DNA from: an uncultured Lysobacterales bacterium | GTDB lineage: Bacteria; Pseudomonadota; Gammaproteobacteria; Xanthomonadales; SZUA-36 | Reading direction: 5' to 3' | Length of the DNA: 48,610 nt | NCBI GenBank assembly: GCA_937924405.1 | Contig: CALDVW010000006.1 | Location: 1-48,610 of the forward strand | Notes under the pieces: model-generated | Told to the model about the DNA's origin: nothing | The model's input: only the letters and a program-made list of their open reading frames with translations | Database searches by the model: none | Position numbers and translations under genes: made by a program | Shown here: positions 26,515 through 34,965 of the stretch, in pieces | How the letters are laid out: the number at the start of each line of letters is the position of its first letter | Position numbering within the stretch: the first letter of the stretch is position 1

Positions 26515-27311
26515 AAGACTGCTGCACCTGGGCACGCGGCCAGCAGTTCCCGGGTATACGGATGCTGGGGTCGGCTAAACAGCTCAGTGACCCCGGCCTC
26601 TTCGACTATCTGCCCGTGAAGCATGACCATTGCACGATCACAATATTGCGCAACGATGCCGAGATCATGAGTAATCAACAGGATGGAAGTGCCGGATTCA
26701 TGGCCCAGCCCGACCAGCTGCGAAAGCACCTGGGCCTGGGTAGTCACATCCAGGGCCGTGGTCGGTTCATCCGCGATCAGGACTCGCGGCTGGCAGGCCA
26801 TGGCCATTGAGACCATCACTCGCTGCCGCATTCCCCCCGACAGTTGGTGCGGGTAGGTTTTCATGATCCGCCTGGAATCGGCAATGCCTACCCGGTCCAG
26901 CATATCAACAGACGAAGCGCGCGCCTTCCGCTTTGATTGTCCGCGGTGACGCCGGTAGACCGAAGAAAGCTGGCTCCCGATCGTAAAAACCGGGTCGAGC
27001 GCGGTCAGAGGCTCCTGGAAAACCATCGAGATTTTCCGCCCCCTGATGTCACGCATCCGTTTCTCCGGCAGCGCTTCCAGGTTTACGCCGTTCAACTCGA
27101 TCGTATCCGCCTGTGCTTGCCCGATATCGTGTGGAATCAATCTCATGATGGCTTCGGCAGTCTTGGTCTTACCACAACCCGATTCGCCCACCAGCGCCAG
27201 CACCTCGCCGGCTGCCAGATCGAAACTGACCGACTTAACCACGTTGACCGTTCCGCTTGCGGACCGGACCGATACATTCAGCTTGTGTACGGATAAGGCA
27301 GCCTGTTTCAC
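26511..27311 (-). CDS. Oligopeptide ABC transporter ATP-binding protein (OppD/DppD type)
   Basis: A 266-residue ATPase: Walker A GESGCGKTKTA, signature LSGGMRQRVMVSMAM, Walker B VLIADEPTTALD, His-switch LLITHDLG. It is short: the usual C-terminal extension of OppD is cut back to AACPGAAVL, which may mean the regulatory tail is absent. Its start overlaps the upstream permease stop by 4 bp (27308-27311). Confidence 0.9.
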   Translation of the reverse strand: MKQAALSVHKLNVSVRSASGTVNVVKSVSFDLAAGEVLALVGESGCGKTKTAEAIMRLIPHDIGQAQADTIELNGVNLEALPEKRMRDIRGRKISMVFQEPLTALDPVFTIGSQLSSVYRRHRGQSKRKARASSVDMLDRVGIADSRRIMKTYPHQLSGGMRQRVMVSMAMACQPRVLIADEPTTALDVTTQAQVLSQLVGLGHESGTSILLITHDLGIVAQYCDRAMVMLHGQIVEEAGVTELFSRPQHPYTRELLAACPGAAVL

Positions 27312-28153
27312 AGGGTCACCTGCTTTGGATCGAATGCATCCTGTAGCGCATCGGCGAACAGATTGAATCCCAGCAACAGAACAAACAACATGAGTGAAGC
27401 GGCCATGAAATTATTGAAATGCCCGGCCAATACTTCCTGGGTGCTCTCAGCCAGCATCAAGCCCCAGCTGACTCCGTCCTGGATACCCAGGCCGAGAAAA
27501 CTGAGGATCACTTCGGTCTTGATAGCTGCCACGAATGTGATGCTGACCTGAATCAACAGGATGTGAAGCGTGTTGGGGAGCACATGGCGTGACAGGATGA
27601 GCAGGTCCGGTAAACCGATGGCCTGTGACGCTGCGATGAATTCTCGGGATTTGATTTTCATCACTTCGGCCCGCACCAATCGGCCCGTGGTGGTCCAGAA
27701 CGTGGCGATCATGGCCACGTGCATCGCCCAGGGTTTTCCATGCAGTGCAAAGGCTACGGCGGCAACGAGGAGATAGAAAGGAATCGAATCCAGCACGCCT
27801 TTGAGCCAAAGGATGGCCCCATCCATCCAGGTCCCGTGGTACCAGCCCGCCAGGGCGCCGAGGATTGCGCCCAGCACGGTCGAGGCCAGCGCCACCACCA
27901 GGCCGATTTCGAAAGCCGTGCGGATGCTGTAGATCGAGCGCTGAAAAATGTCCTGCCCCAGGATGTTTGTCCCAAACCAGTATTCAGCACTGGCTGATTC
28001 CCAGCGCCCTCCATTGGCTGCGGACCAGTTCTGCCCCAGCCAGCCCGCCCAGACACCTGCCGCGACCAGGAAAAACAATGAGACAATCAGCAGTCCCGCC
28101 AGGCCGGCCCGGTCGTTGCGTAATTGACTCCATAAACGCCCGGGACCCATCAC
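27308..28153 (-). CDS. Oligopeptide ABC transporter permease (OppC/DppC type)
   Basis: A 281-residue inner-membrane subunit with an N-terminal helix, about five further helices, and the EAA-loop segment around FIAASQAIGLPDLLILSRHVLPNTLH that docks with the ATPases. The pattern VRAEVMKIKSREF and the late GLGIQDGVSWGLMLAE are typical of OppC-like permeases. It overlaps the preceding permease by 4 bp (28150-28153) and the following ATPase by 4 bp. Confidence 0.91.
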   Translation of the reverse strand: MMGPGRLWSQLRNDRAGLAGLLIVSLFFLVAAGVWAGWLGQNWSAANGGRWESASAEYWFGTNILGQDIFQRSIYSIRTAFEIGLVVALASTVLGAILGALAGWYHGTWMDGAILWLKGVLDSIPFYLLVAAVAFALHGKPWAMHVAMIATFWTTTGRLVRAEVMKIKSREFIAASQAIGLPDLLILSRHVLPNTLHILLIQVSITFVAAIKTEVILSFLGLGIQDGVSWGLMLAESTQEVLAGHFNNFMAASLMLFVLLLGFNLFADALQDAFDPKQVTL

Positions 28154-29088
28154 GCAATCCTCGGGTCAACCAGCTTGTACATCATGTCGGTCAGCACCTG
28201 GATGACTACAAAGGAGACAGCCGTTAAGCCCACCACAGCCTTCAGAACCGGCTGGTCACCGTTGGTAATGGCGTCGAATGTAATCTTGCCTACCCCCGGA
28301 ATTCCAAAATAGCTCTCGATCAGCAGGCTTCCGGAGATAACCACCAGGGGAATGGAAAACATGAAGCGTGTAATGATCGGAATCATGCTGTTTTTCAGAA
28401 TGTGCTTCCAAAGTATGGTGGCCGGTGACGCGCCATAGGCCCGGGCAGTGCGAATGTGATCCTTGCCGGATTCTTCGACGAAAACGGCCCGGTAAAAACG
28501 TGTGTTGTAGCCCACCGTCACCAGAATCAGCGAAATCGTAGGTACAGTGACAAATTGCAGGTAGGATCCAAGGCCCGTTACCTGCCAGCCCCGAACCGGA
28601 AACAGGTTGACGCCGAAAGGCGTGCTTAGAAGAACCTGCAGGGCGATGATGATGATCAGGAAGCTGAGGCTCATGCCGGTCACTGAGAATCCGGTAATCA
28701 GCCGGTCAATCCATTGCCCGCGGTGTTGTACCGCCACCAGGCCCAAAGCAATCCCAACCAGGTTGCCGAGCACAAATCCGGGAATCATCAGCGCCAGTGA
28801 AACCGGAATGGTTCTTTTCAGGATGCTGCCGACCTGTTCGCCGGACGAATGGGAGGCGCCGAGGTCGAGAGTGAACAGTTCCACCAGGTAGTCGGTGTAT
28901 CGCTTCAAAAAAGGCTGGTCGTAACCCAGTTGGCTGCGCACCTCTTCAATCTGTTCCACTGTCGCGTTTTTTCCGATCAGCGTATAGGTCTGGTCCGGCC
29001 CGAACCAGACCATCAACATGAAACTGATCAGCGTTACGCCCAGAATGAGCAGCATGCCGTGCAGGATTTTATGCAGCGCGTACTGCAC
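28150..29088 (-). CDS. Oligopeptide ABC transporter permease (OppB/DppB type)
   Basis: A 312-residue permease. The N-terminus shows LISFMLMVWFGPDQ, the QIEEVRSQLGYDQPFLKRYTDYL periplasmic stretch, and the EAA loop DHIRTARAYGASPATILWKHILKNSMIP. YFGIPGVGKITFDAITNGDQPV near the C-terminus is also typical of the OppB group. Its start touches the stop of the substrate-binding protein gene (shared base 29088). Forms the pore with the OppC-like subunit. Confidence 0.92.
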   Translation of the reverse strand: MQYALHKILHGMLLILGVTLISFMLMVWFGPDQTYTLIGKNATVEQIEEVRSQLGYDQPFLKRYTDYLVELFTLDLGASHSSGEQVGSILKRTIPVSLALMIPGFVLGNLVGIALGLVAVQHRGQWIDRLITGFSVTGMSLSFLIIIIALQVLLSTPFGVNLFPVRGWQVTGLGSYLQFVTVPTISLILVTVGYNTRFYRAVFVEESGKDHIRTARAYGASPATILWKHILKNSMIPIITRFMFSIPLVVISGSLLIESYFGIPGVGKITFDAITNGDQPVLKAVVGLTAVSFVVIQVLTDMMYKLVDPRIA

Positions 29089-30911
29089 TAATCAGTCCCG
29101 TCCCCGGCGCTGGGCGCGTTGGTTTCCACGAAGCGGAAAAAGAACCCGCCAACAAATGAGCGGTCCGGCAACATGGCAAGATCGCGATTCCAAACCAGGA
29201 TCAGGGTACGGGATATTCCGCTGATGGTCGCACAGTCGCTGATCAGAATCCGGTTCATATTACGGTACATGGCTGTGCGCATCGGTGAGGGCTGCATTGT
29301 GGAACTGGCGCGGTAGAGGCGATTGAACTCAGTGTTGTTGTAGTTCGCACTGTTCGTCCCGGGTGCAGCGTTTGGTCCGAAAAACAATTGGATCGTATTT
29401 TCCGCATCGGGGTAATCCATGGTCCAGCCGATGGTCGCCAACATGACTTCCCGGTTCAGATAGGCCCTGGCGTAATCACCATAAGTCGCGAAGGTCAGGG
29501 GCCTGATTTTCTCCGCCGGATAACCGATGTCCGTCATGAAACTTCTGAATTGTTCGAACATCTGACGATCGGTAACGCCGGCGGCAAATCCATATTCCAG
29601 AACCGGAAGGTTGCTTGCATTCCAACCGTGACTGCTCAGCAATTCTTGTGCGCCGTCCAGGTCGCGGCTGATCAAATCCTGGTCCTGCTCTGTATCGAAC
29701 TCGGGTGAAACCGGCGGTATGATCCCCGCGAATACCCTGCCGATTCCGTAATAAAAAATCTCGTTTCTCTTGTGCCAGTCAAAGGCCTTTATGATCGCGC
29801 ACCGCAAAGCCTTATTGCGGGCATCCCGGTCCGGGTCGGGGTGGTAACCAATTCTCTCGTCATCCATGTTGAAATCGGTGTGAACGAACCCTGACTCCAT
29901 GTTGGCAATGAGCCGGTATTTTTCGGCCATCAGGGGCACCAGAGACGGCGGATTACGGTTTGCCAGAACCTGGTCAAACTGCGTGACCGGCACTTTTACG
30001 AAATCCAGTTCACCGGCCACGAATGCATTCCAGCGGGCGGCGTCTTCTGCTATGAACTCGATTTCAATCCGGTCAGTAAATGGGGCCATCCGGCCCTCGA
30101 GCGGTTCCAGGCCGAGCCCGGACTGGGTGGCAGGGTCAAACCCCTCGGCCGCCAGGCTGAAAGGCTCTTGCCTAAAGCGCGTGTTTCTGACCAGCACTGC
30201 GCTCGCGTTGTTGAACGACTGCAAGCGGTAAGGCCCTGAACCGACCGGGTGAATCGCAAATTCCTGCCCGTAGTGGTCCACGGCCTCCCTGGGGACTATG
30301 GCTGAATGGCCCTGGACCAACGTGTGAGTGAGCTGAGGGAACGGCGCTATCAATTGTATCTGGATAGTCCGGTCATCCAGAGCGCGTAATCCGGAAACCT
30401 CCTGGCCGTAATCCGCACCGTTCTTTTTCCATTCATCCAGACCAACGATTCTGCCCTGCCAGAGCCAGCTGCCCTGGGCACGCATTTCAGGATCAAATTG
30501 CCTTTTGATGGAATAAACGAAGTCCTCTGCCCGGACAGCACGGCCCTTTGAGTCCGGAAACGAAGGGTCATCGATAAAATGAACGCCCGGTTTGATACGT
30601 ATGGTGTAAATCAGCCCATCGGCGGAGATCAGCGGCAGGCCTTCAGCCAGGTTGGGTTCCAGTTGATAGGGGCGGGCCAGGTATTTATAGCGATAGAGCG
30701 TGTCGAACAGGTTTACCACCAGGAAATTGGAATAGATATTGGACGCATGGACCGGGTCGAGGCTGCTTGGCGCCCCGTCCATCGAATGCCGGTAGGTGGT
30801 GAAAGCGTTGGCTGAGTCTCCGTCTTCCGGTTGCAGGTCACAGGCCGTCGATGCCAACAAAAGGGTCAACGAAAGGAAAATCGAAACCGGCTTTGATTTC
30901 TGGGTAGCCAC
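29088..30911 (-). CDS. Oligopeptide ABC transporter substrate-binding lipoprotein (SBP_bac_5)
   Basis: A 607-residue family-5 solute-binding protein (OppA/DppA-like). The first 24 residues are a lipoprotein signal (LTLLLASTAC-D), so it is anchored in the periplasm. SLDPVHASNIYSNFLVVNLFDTLYRY and IYTIRIKPGVHF are the usual early segments; DRTIQIQLIAPFPQLTHTL and IHPVGSGPYRL follow. Length is above the usual 520-560. It is the first gene of a five-gene importer operon plus lipoprotein. The length and MTSY-like core do not tell which peptide is carried. Confidence 0.9.
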   Translation of the reverse strand: MATQKSKPVSIFLSLTLLLASTACDLQPEDGDSANAFTTYRHSMDGAPSSLDPVHASNIYSNFLVVNLFDTLYRYKYLARPYQLEPNLAEGLPLISADGLIYTIRIKPGVHFIDDPSFPDSKGRAVRAEDFVYSIKRQFDPEMRAQGSWLWQGRIVGLDEWKKNGADYGQEVSGLRALDDRTIQIQLIAPFPQLTHTLVQGHSAIVPREAVDHYGQEFAIHPVGSGPYRLQSFNNASAVLVRNTRFRQEPFSLAAEGFDPATQSGLGLEPLEGRMAPFTDRIEIEFIAEDAARWNAFVAGELDFVKVPVTQFDQVLANRNPPSLVPLMAEKYRLIANMESGFVHTDFNMDDERIGYHPDPDRDARNKALRCAIIKAFDWHKRNEIFYYGIGRVFAGIIPPVSPEFDTEQDQDLISRDLDGAQELLSSHGWNASNLPVLEYGFAAGVTDRQMFEQFRSFMTDIGYPAEKIRPLTFATYGDYARAYLNREVMLATIGWTMDYPDAENTIQLFFGPNAAPGTNSANYNNTEFNRLYRASSTMQPSPMRTAMYRNMNRILISDCATISGISRTLILVWNRDLAMLPDRSFVGGFFFRFVETNAPSAGDGTD

Positions 30912-30934
30912 GGCTACTCAGCTTAGCCGATTAC

Positions 30935-31669
30935 TCAATACTCCTCTAGCAGCGCGTCATAGTCAGGTGCAGGCGGATCTCCGTCATAAATTTTATATTG
31001 GCGATTCTGCAACCAGACATCCCGAATCAGGACGTAGGGATCGGCGGCTGATTCCATTTCTTCCTGAAAGGGTAACAACTCGGCGCGTAACGTAATCAGG
31101 TCAACAACCAGCGGTACATAGTTGTTGTATTCACGCGCAACGTAACTGATCGGATGAAAATAGCCGTAAAAGCCGCGGCCCAGGAAATCCCTTGCGGTGT
31201 AAGGGCCGAAAAAAGGCATCACCAGGTAGCGGCTGTCCTTCCATCCCCAGACGGCAAGTGTCTGGCCCATGTCCTCGTCGAATTTGGGGATATCCGCCTT
31301 GGTGGCGACATCGAAAAATCCCAGAACACCAAAAGTAGAGTTCGCCAGGAACCTGCCGGTCGCGGTCAGGGAATCTTCGAACTTGCCCTGCAGTATCAGG
31401 TTGAGGAATGTAACGGGGTAGGCGAGGTTCCTGAAGAAATTTCTGACCCCGCGCTGTGGGGCATCCGGCATGATCACGTCATAGCCCTTGGCCACCGGCC
31501 TGAAAATGGCACGGTCAAATCCCATGTTGAATGCATGGATTTTCCGGTTATAGGCCTCCCAGGGGTCGCGTTCCGGATCGGTCAGCGTAACGGGTTGGCT
31601 GGAGCAGCCCGTCACAACGCCACCAAGTGACAGGACAAGTATTATCAGCCGGGCTCGTACCTGCTTCAT
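30935..31669 (-). CDS. mlaA: Outer-membrane lipoprotein MlaA (VacJ)
   Basis: A 244-residue lipoprotein (lipobox VVTGC-S, Cys22) with the MlaA core DPWEAYNRKIHAFNMGFDRAIFRPVAKGYD. MlaA extracts mislocalised phospholipid from the outer leaflet of the outer membrane and passes it to MlaC. The gene is the last of the mla operon here, overlapping mlaB by 4 bp (31666-31669). Its presence with mlaFEDCB gives the full retrograde system in one unit, unlike E. coli where mlaA is elsewhere. Expected residues GTLGLFD are represented by STFGVLGFFDVAT. Confidence 0.94.
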   Translation of the reverse strand: MKQVRARLIILVLSLGGVVTGCSSQPVTLTDPERDPWEAYNRKIHAFNMGFDRAIFRPVAKGYDVIMPDAPQRGVRNFFRNLAYPVTFLNLILQGKFEDSLTATGRFLANSTFGVLGFFDVATKADIPKFDEDMGQTLAVWGWKDSRYLVMPFFGPYTARDFLGRGFYGYFHPISYVAREYNNYVPLVVDLITLRAELLPFQEEMESAADPYVLIRDVWLQNRQYKIYDGDPPAPDYDALLEEY

Positions 31670-31989
31670 TTGACCGGAGTTCTCGCCGTCATGCTTAGCA
31701 GATCAGCCGCTTCACAGAGCTGCGCCAGGCTGAGCAGGCTGACCGGGGCTTTGCTGAATTGTAATTTCTGGCCGTTTGCGGTCCGGATTGCCTGCCATTC
31801 GAGCATCAGGGCCAGGCCCGCACTGTCAACGCGGGTGATCCCGGCAAGGTCGATCGCCCGGATGGAATCATTTTCGCGAATTATGGCTTCTGCCTGACGG
31901 TACAAATCCGGCGTGGATTCGAACGTGAGCTCACCTGAAAGGTAGGCGCATCCATCTTCTGCCACCTCGATACTACAATTTTCACTCAT
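31666..31989 (-). CDS. mlaB: MlaB-type STAS domain protein
   Basis: A 107-residue STAS domain: YLSGELTFESTPDLYRQAEAI, then RAIDLAGITRVDSAGLALMLEWQ, the phosphorylatable-Ser motif of the fold (DSAG). MlaB binds MlaF and keeps the MlaFEDB complex active in the inner membrane. Overlaps mlaC by 8 bp (31982-31989) and mlaA by 4 bp. Length and place in the operon make the assignment firm. Confidence 0.9.
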   Translation of the reverse strand: MSENCSIEVAEDGCAYLSGELTFESTPDLYRQAEAIIRENDSIRAIDLAGITRVDSAGLALMLEWQAIRTANGQKLQFSKAPVSLLSLAQLCEAADLLSMTARTPVK

Positions 31990-32602
31990 CGATTTTCAGA
32001 TTTCCGGCCGTGATGTCTGCGGTGACTTTATCAATTCCATCAGCCTGGACCCGTGGGGAAATCTGGTTACGGAAAGTGATCACATAGGAAATGCCTTCCA
32101 CGGTCACATCGAATGCTTTCCACCCCTGGTCGGTTTTGTGGAATGCATAGTCCACCGGGGCAAAGCCTCCATTTTCAAGTTTGATTCGAGTCCGGACCCG
32201 GGTCAACTTGTCAGTGTTTTTGCCTTTTGCCGGTAGCACTTCCACCTGTTCATCAGATCTGAATCTGAGCAGGCCATCAGAATAGCGGTTGACCAGCACA
32301 TTGCTCATGGCTTCCGCAAAGGCTGCCAATTGTTCGGGGCTGATACCCCGCCCGGCTTTACCCAGTATCAAACGGGCGGAATACTCAAGATCCAGCAAGG
32401 GAAGGAGGTCTTCACGCACCAGGGGCCTGAGGGTTGCAGGGTCTGCGGCGAATTCCTCGCGGCGTTCTTCCAGCGTGGCCAGGGTGTGGGTGATGGCGTC
32501 TCCGACAATTTGCTGCGGGTCTCTTTGATCGGCCTCCTGCGCCCAGGCGAAATTGCCCCCGGACAGAATCAGCACCAGCAATGTGTAGAGCAACTTCCTC
32601 AT
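31982..32602 (-). CDS. mlaC: Periplasmic phospholipid shuttle MlaC
   Basis: A 206-residue exported protein (signal peptide MRKLLYTLLVLILSGGNFAWA-QEAD). The mature part has the MlaC/Ttg2D pattern: QQIVGDAITHTLATLEERREEF, LLPLLDLEYSARLILGKAGRGI, VNRYSDGLLRF, and a C-terminal VTVEGISYVITFRNQ. It carries phospholipid between MlaA and MlaD. ATG 32602 is chosen because it begins the signal peptide; 32635 is an alternative that would overlap mlaD by 20 bp. No strong ribosome binding site decides between them. Confidence 0.92.
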   Translation of the reverse strand: MRKLLYTLLVLILSGGNFAWAQEADQRDPQQIVGDAITHTLATLEERREEFAADPATLRPLVREDLLPLLDLEYSARLILGKAGRGISPEQLAAFAEAMSNVLVNRYSDGLLRFRSDEQVEVLPAKGKNTDKLTRVRTRIKLENGGFAPVDYAFHKTDQGWKAFDVTVEGISYVITFRNQISPRVQADGIDKVTADITAGNLKIDE

Positions 32603-32615
32603 TCTTTTTCGTCCA

Positions 32616-33086
32616 CTATTCCTGTTTGTCTTCATTGGTGTTGAACAGGTATTTGCCAATAATCTGCTCGAGTACAAGTGCCGACTGTGTGATAAAAATT
32701 TCGTCGCCCTCTTCCAGCATGTCCGGTGCGCCGCCCGGTTCCAATCCGATGTAACGGTCCCCCAATACGCCTGACGTCAGTACCGAGGCGCCGGTATCAG
32801 AGGGTATTTCATTAAACCTGGAAGCCAGGTTCATGTGCACCACCGCTTCAAATGAGACAGGATCCAGCGAGATAGATTCAACCATACCCACGGTAACACC
32901 GCCAATTTTGACCGGGGCGCGATCGCGTAAATCGCCGACATTGGCGAAACGGGCGGTTATGGCGTAGGTTTCCTTGCCGATATCCTGCCCATAGTCGGTG
33001 GCGCGTGTCGCCAGCCAGACCAGGGCCGCGATACCCAGTAGCAGAAATATTCCGGATGCGAGTTCAACTTTATAGTTTGCGCGCAT
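32616..33086 (-). CDS. mlaD: MlaD, MCE-domain subunit
   Basis: A 156-residue protein with one N-terminal membrane helix (about 8-26) followed by an MCE domain (RFANVGDLRDRAPVKIGGVTVGMVESISLD, then SGVLGDRYIGLEPGG). In E. coli six MlaD copies ring the MlaE dimer in the periplasm and receive lipid from MlaC. Nine bp separates it from mlaE and its end overlaps the possible longer start of mlaC. Confidence 0.94.
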   Translation of the reverse strand: MRANYKVELASGIFLLLGIAALVWLATRATDYGQDIGKETYAITARFANVGDLRDRAPVKIGGVTVGMVESISLDPVSFEAVVHMNLASRFNEIPSDTGASVLTSGVLGDRYIGLEPGGAPDMLEEGDEIFITQSALVLEQIIGKYLFNTNEDKQE

Positions 33087-33095
33087 TTTTTTACC

Positions 33096-33866
33096 TCAAG
33101 TCAGGAATGACGTCATGATGAAGTCGAAAATCAGGATCAGCACGGAGCTCAGGACGACCGTGTTGGTTGTCGCGGTACCCACACCCTCACCGGTAGGCCT
33201 GGCAGAATAGCCGAAGTAAACCGCGACCAGGCTGACGACTCCGCCAAATACCAGGCTCTTCCATAAGCCTCCGACAAAGTCCTTGTAAAAATATATTCCG
33301 GTCTGCAGTTTGCTCCAGTAAATTCCGGAGTCAAGATCCATTACGCCGATGGAAAAAACAACGCTGCCGAGAATGGCCAATGCATTGAACATGGCTGTCA
33401 ACAGCGGTACAGAAATAACACCTGCCATGAAGCGGGGCAGGGCGATTCGCTGGACCGGATCAATGGCCATCAATTCCATTGCTTCAATCTGGTTGGTGGC
33501 CTTCATCAAGCCGATTTCGGCTGTCACCGAGGTGCCGGCCCGGCCGGCAAACAGCAACGCGGTCAACACCGGGCCCAGCTCGCGAAAAAGTGATTTTCCA
33601 ACCAGCAAGCTGACCTGGTCGGAGGCACCGAACTGCTCAAGGGCATTGATGGCTTGCAGAGAGAGGACCATGCCGACGAAAAATCCGCAAATCATGATGA
33701 TGACCAGCGACCGGGCGCCGATCAGGTAGGTTTGCTGCAAGATCGCCTGGATCACGGAGAGGTTTAGCCGGATTCCGGCGAGCATGCGGAAAAGGAACAT
33801 CAGGCATTGCCCCGCTTCCCGCACCGGGCCTGTCAGCCTGTTCAATGTCGTCTCTGCTGAGGCCAT
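33096..33866 (-). CDS. mlaE: MlaE, permease of the Mla transporter
   Basis: A 256-residue MlaE/PqiA-like permease with about five helices. RSLVIIMICGFFVGMVLSLQAINALEQFGA and FRELGPVLTALLFAGRAGTSVTAEIGLMKATNQIEAMELMAIDP are the typical coupling segments that contact MlaF. One base separates its stop-strand start from mlaF (33868), so mlaF is read first. Inner membrane. Confidence 0.94.
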   Translation of the reverse strand: MASAETTLNRLTGPVREAGQCLMFLFRMLAGIRLNLSVIQAILQQTYLIGARSLVIIMICGFFVGMVLSLQAINALEQFGASDQVSLLVGKSLFRELGPVLTALLFAGRAGTSVTAEIGLMKATNQIEAMELMAIDPVQRIALPRFMAGVISVPLLTAMFNALAILGSVVFSIGVMDLDSGIYWSKLQTGIYFYKDFVGGLWKSLVFGGVVSLVAVYFGYSARPTGEGVGTATTNTVVLSSVLILIFDFIMTSFLT

Positions 33867-33867
33867 G

Positions 33868-34692
33868 TCAGTCGAGCAGACCCCAGGGCGTGTCCGGCGG
33901 TTGATAATGAAATGGAATAGGCCCCTCGACTTTACCGTTCATGAACTGGTCCACACTGGGTTGACTGCTGTTTTTCAACTCCCCGGGAGGCCCTTCTCCG
34001 GCTATTCTTCCTGAAGCGATAATGTAGCAATAGTCGACGAGTTGGCTCATCTGGTTCACATTGTGCGTTACCACGATACTGGTCAGGCCCAGCGCATCGT
34101 TGGTCTCCCGCATCAGGGTCCGCACGGTCGAAACGGCGATTGGATCCAGGCCGGTCATAGGTTCGTCGTAGAGCATGATGGCCGGGTCGAGCACCACGGC
34201 CCGGGCGAATGCCACACGGCGCGCCATGCCGCCGGATAATTCATGCGGCATCCGGTCTTCGATACCTCCGAGTCCAACCGCATTGAGCTTGCTCATTACC
34301 AGGCGGCGAACCAGGGGTTCTGGAAGCTCTGTATGCTCACGGACCGGAGTGGCGATATTTTCGAATACCGTCAGATCGGTGAAGAGTGCACCATCCTGTA
34401 ACAGAACTCCGATATTGCGCCGAAACCTCTTCAATTCCCGCCAGGGCATGGATGAGATCTGCCGGCCATTGATCTCGATACTGCCTTCATCAGGTTGCAG
34501 CTGACCTGAAATCAGCCTGAGTATGGTAGTTTTTCCCACGCCACTGGGCCCCATGAATGCAACGATGGAACCGCGACGGATATTCATGCTGACGCCGTCG
34601 AGTATGGTCCGCCGGCCACGACGGAACACCAGATCCCTGATCCGGATGATGGGTGCATCGCTATGGCTGCCTGATGTTGCTGTGTCTTCCAT
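33868..34692 (-). CDS. mlaF: MlaF, ATPase of the Mla transporter
   Basis: A 274-residue ABC ATPase: Walker A GPSGVGKTT, signature LSGGMARRVAFARA, Walker B IMLYDEPMTGLD, and the C-terminal extension with PSVDQFMNG that in MlaF swaps with the partner. It is the first gene of the mla operon. Upstream, 34720-34725 carries a -10-like TACAAT (minus strand) without a good -35, and the terminator of the candidate RNA lies about 60 nt before the ATG, so transcription from the RNA promoter could also reach it. Confidence 0.95.
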   Translation of the reverse strand: MEDTATSGSHSDAPIIRIRDLVFRRGRRTILDGVSMNIRRGSIVAFMGPSGVGKTTILRLISGQLQPDEGSIEINGRQISSMPWRELKRFRRNIGVLLQDGALFTDLTVFENIATPVREHTELPEPLVRRLVMSKLNAVGLGGIEDRMPHELSGGMARRVAFARAVVLDPAIMLYDEPMTGLDPIAVSTVRTLMRETNDALGLTSIVVTHNVNQMSQLVDYCYIIASGRIAGEGPPGELKNSSQPSVDQFMNGKVEGPIPFHYQPPDTPWGLLD

Positions 34693-34752
34693 GTTGTTCC
34701 CGGTTGGGCGTGGAGGACAATTGTATTACGAATGGGAATGAATTGAGGAGTG

Positions 34753-34786
34753 AAAAAAAAAGAGAGGAGGCGTAAGCCTCCTCTCT
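34753..34786 (-). terminator. Intrinsic terminator of the candidate RNA
   Basis: On the minus strand an 11-bp perfect stem (34761-34771 with 34776-34786, loop TTAC) is followed directly by nine T residues (34761-34753). Stem sequence is AGAGAGGAGGC. It points toward mlaF and cannot belong to mltF, which is transcribed away on the plus strand. It therefore marks a transcript that comes from the 34.8-35.4 kb region. Confidence 0.9.
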
Positions 34787-34789
34787 CGT

Positions 34790-34900
34790 GTAGAAGTATC
34801 GGAACTCCGCTTATGGTGGACTGCAGATCCGCCTAGGCCTTTCCAACTCCGTCCGGTTCCTCAGTTCTCTGCCCCTGGGCTCCGGTCGCGGGACTTCTAC
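34790..34900 (-). other. Possible pseudoknot next to the RNA terminator
   Basis: The loop of a GCGGGA/UCCCGC hairpin on the minus strand contains GUAGAAGU (34893-34900). Exactly the same 8 bases in complement, ACUUCUAC, stand at 34790-34797, three nucleotides before the terminator stem. The two can pair over all 8 positions, giving an H-type or long-range pseudoknot. Position beside the terminator makes a control role possible, but pairing is predicted only from sequence. Confidence 0.5.
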
Positions 34901-34965
34901 TCCCGCCTTATTTCTCGACGTCTTTCGGTCTTCCGATTCCACAGGGTTGCGCCCGTTTCGTCGTC

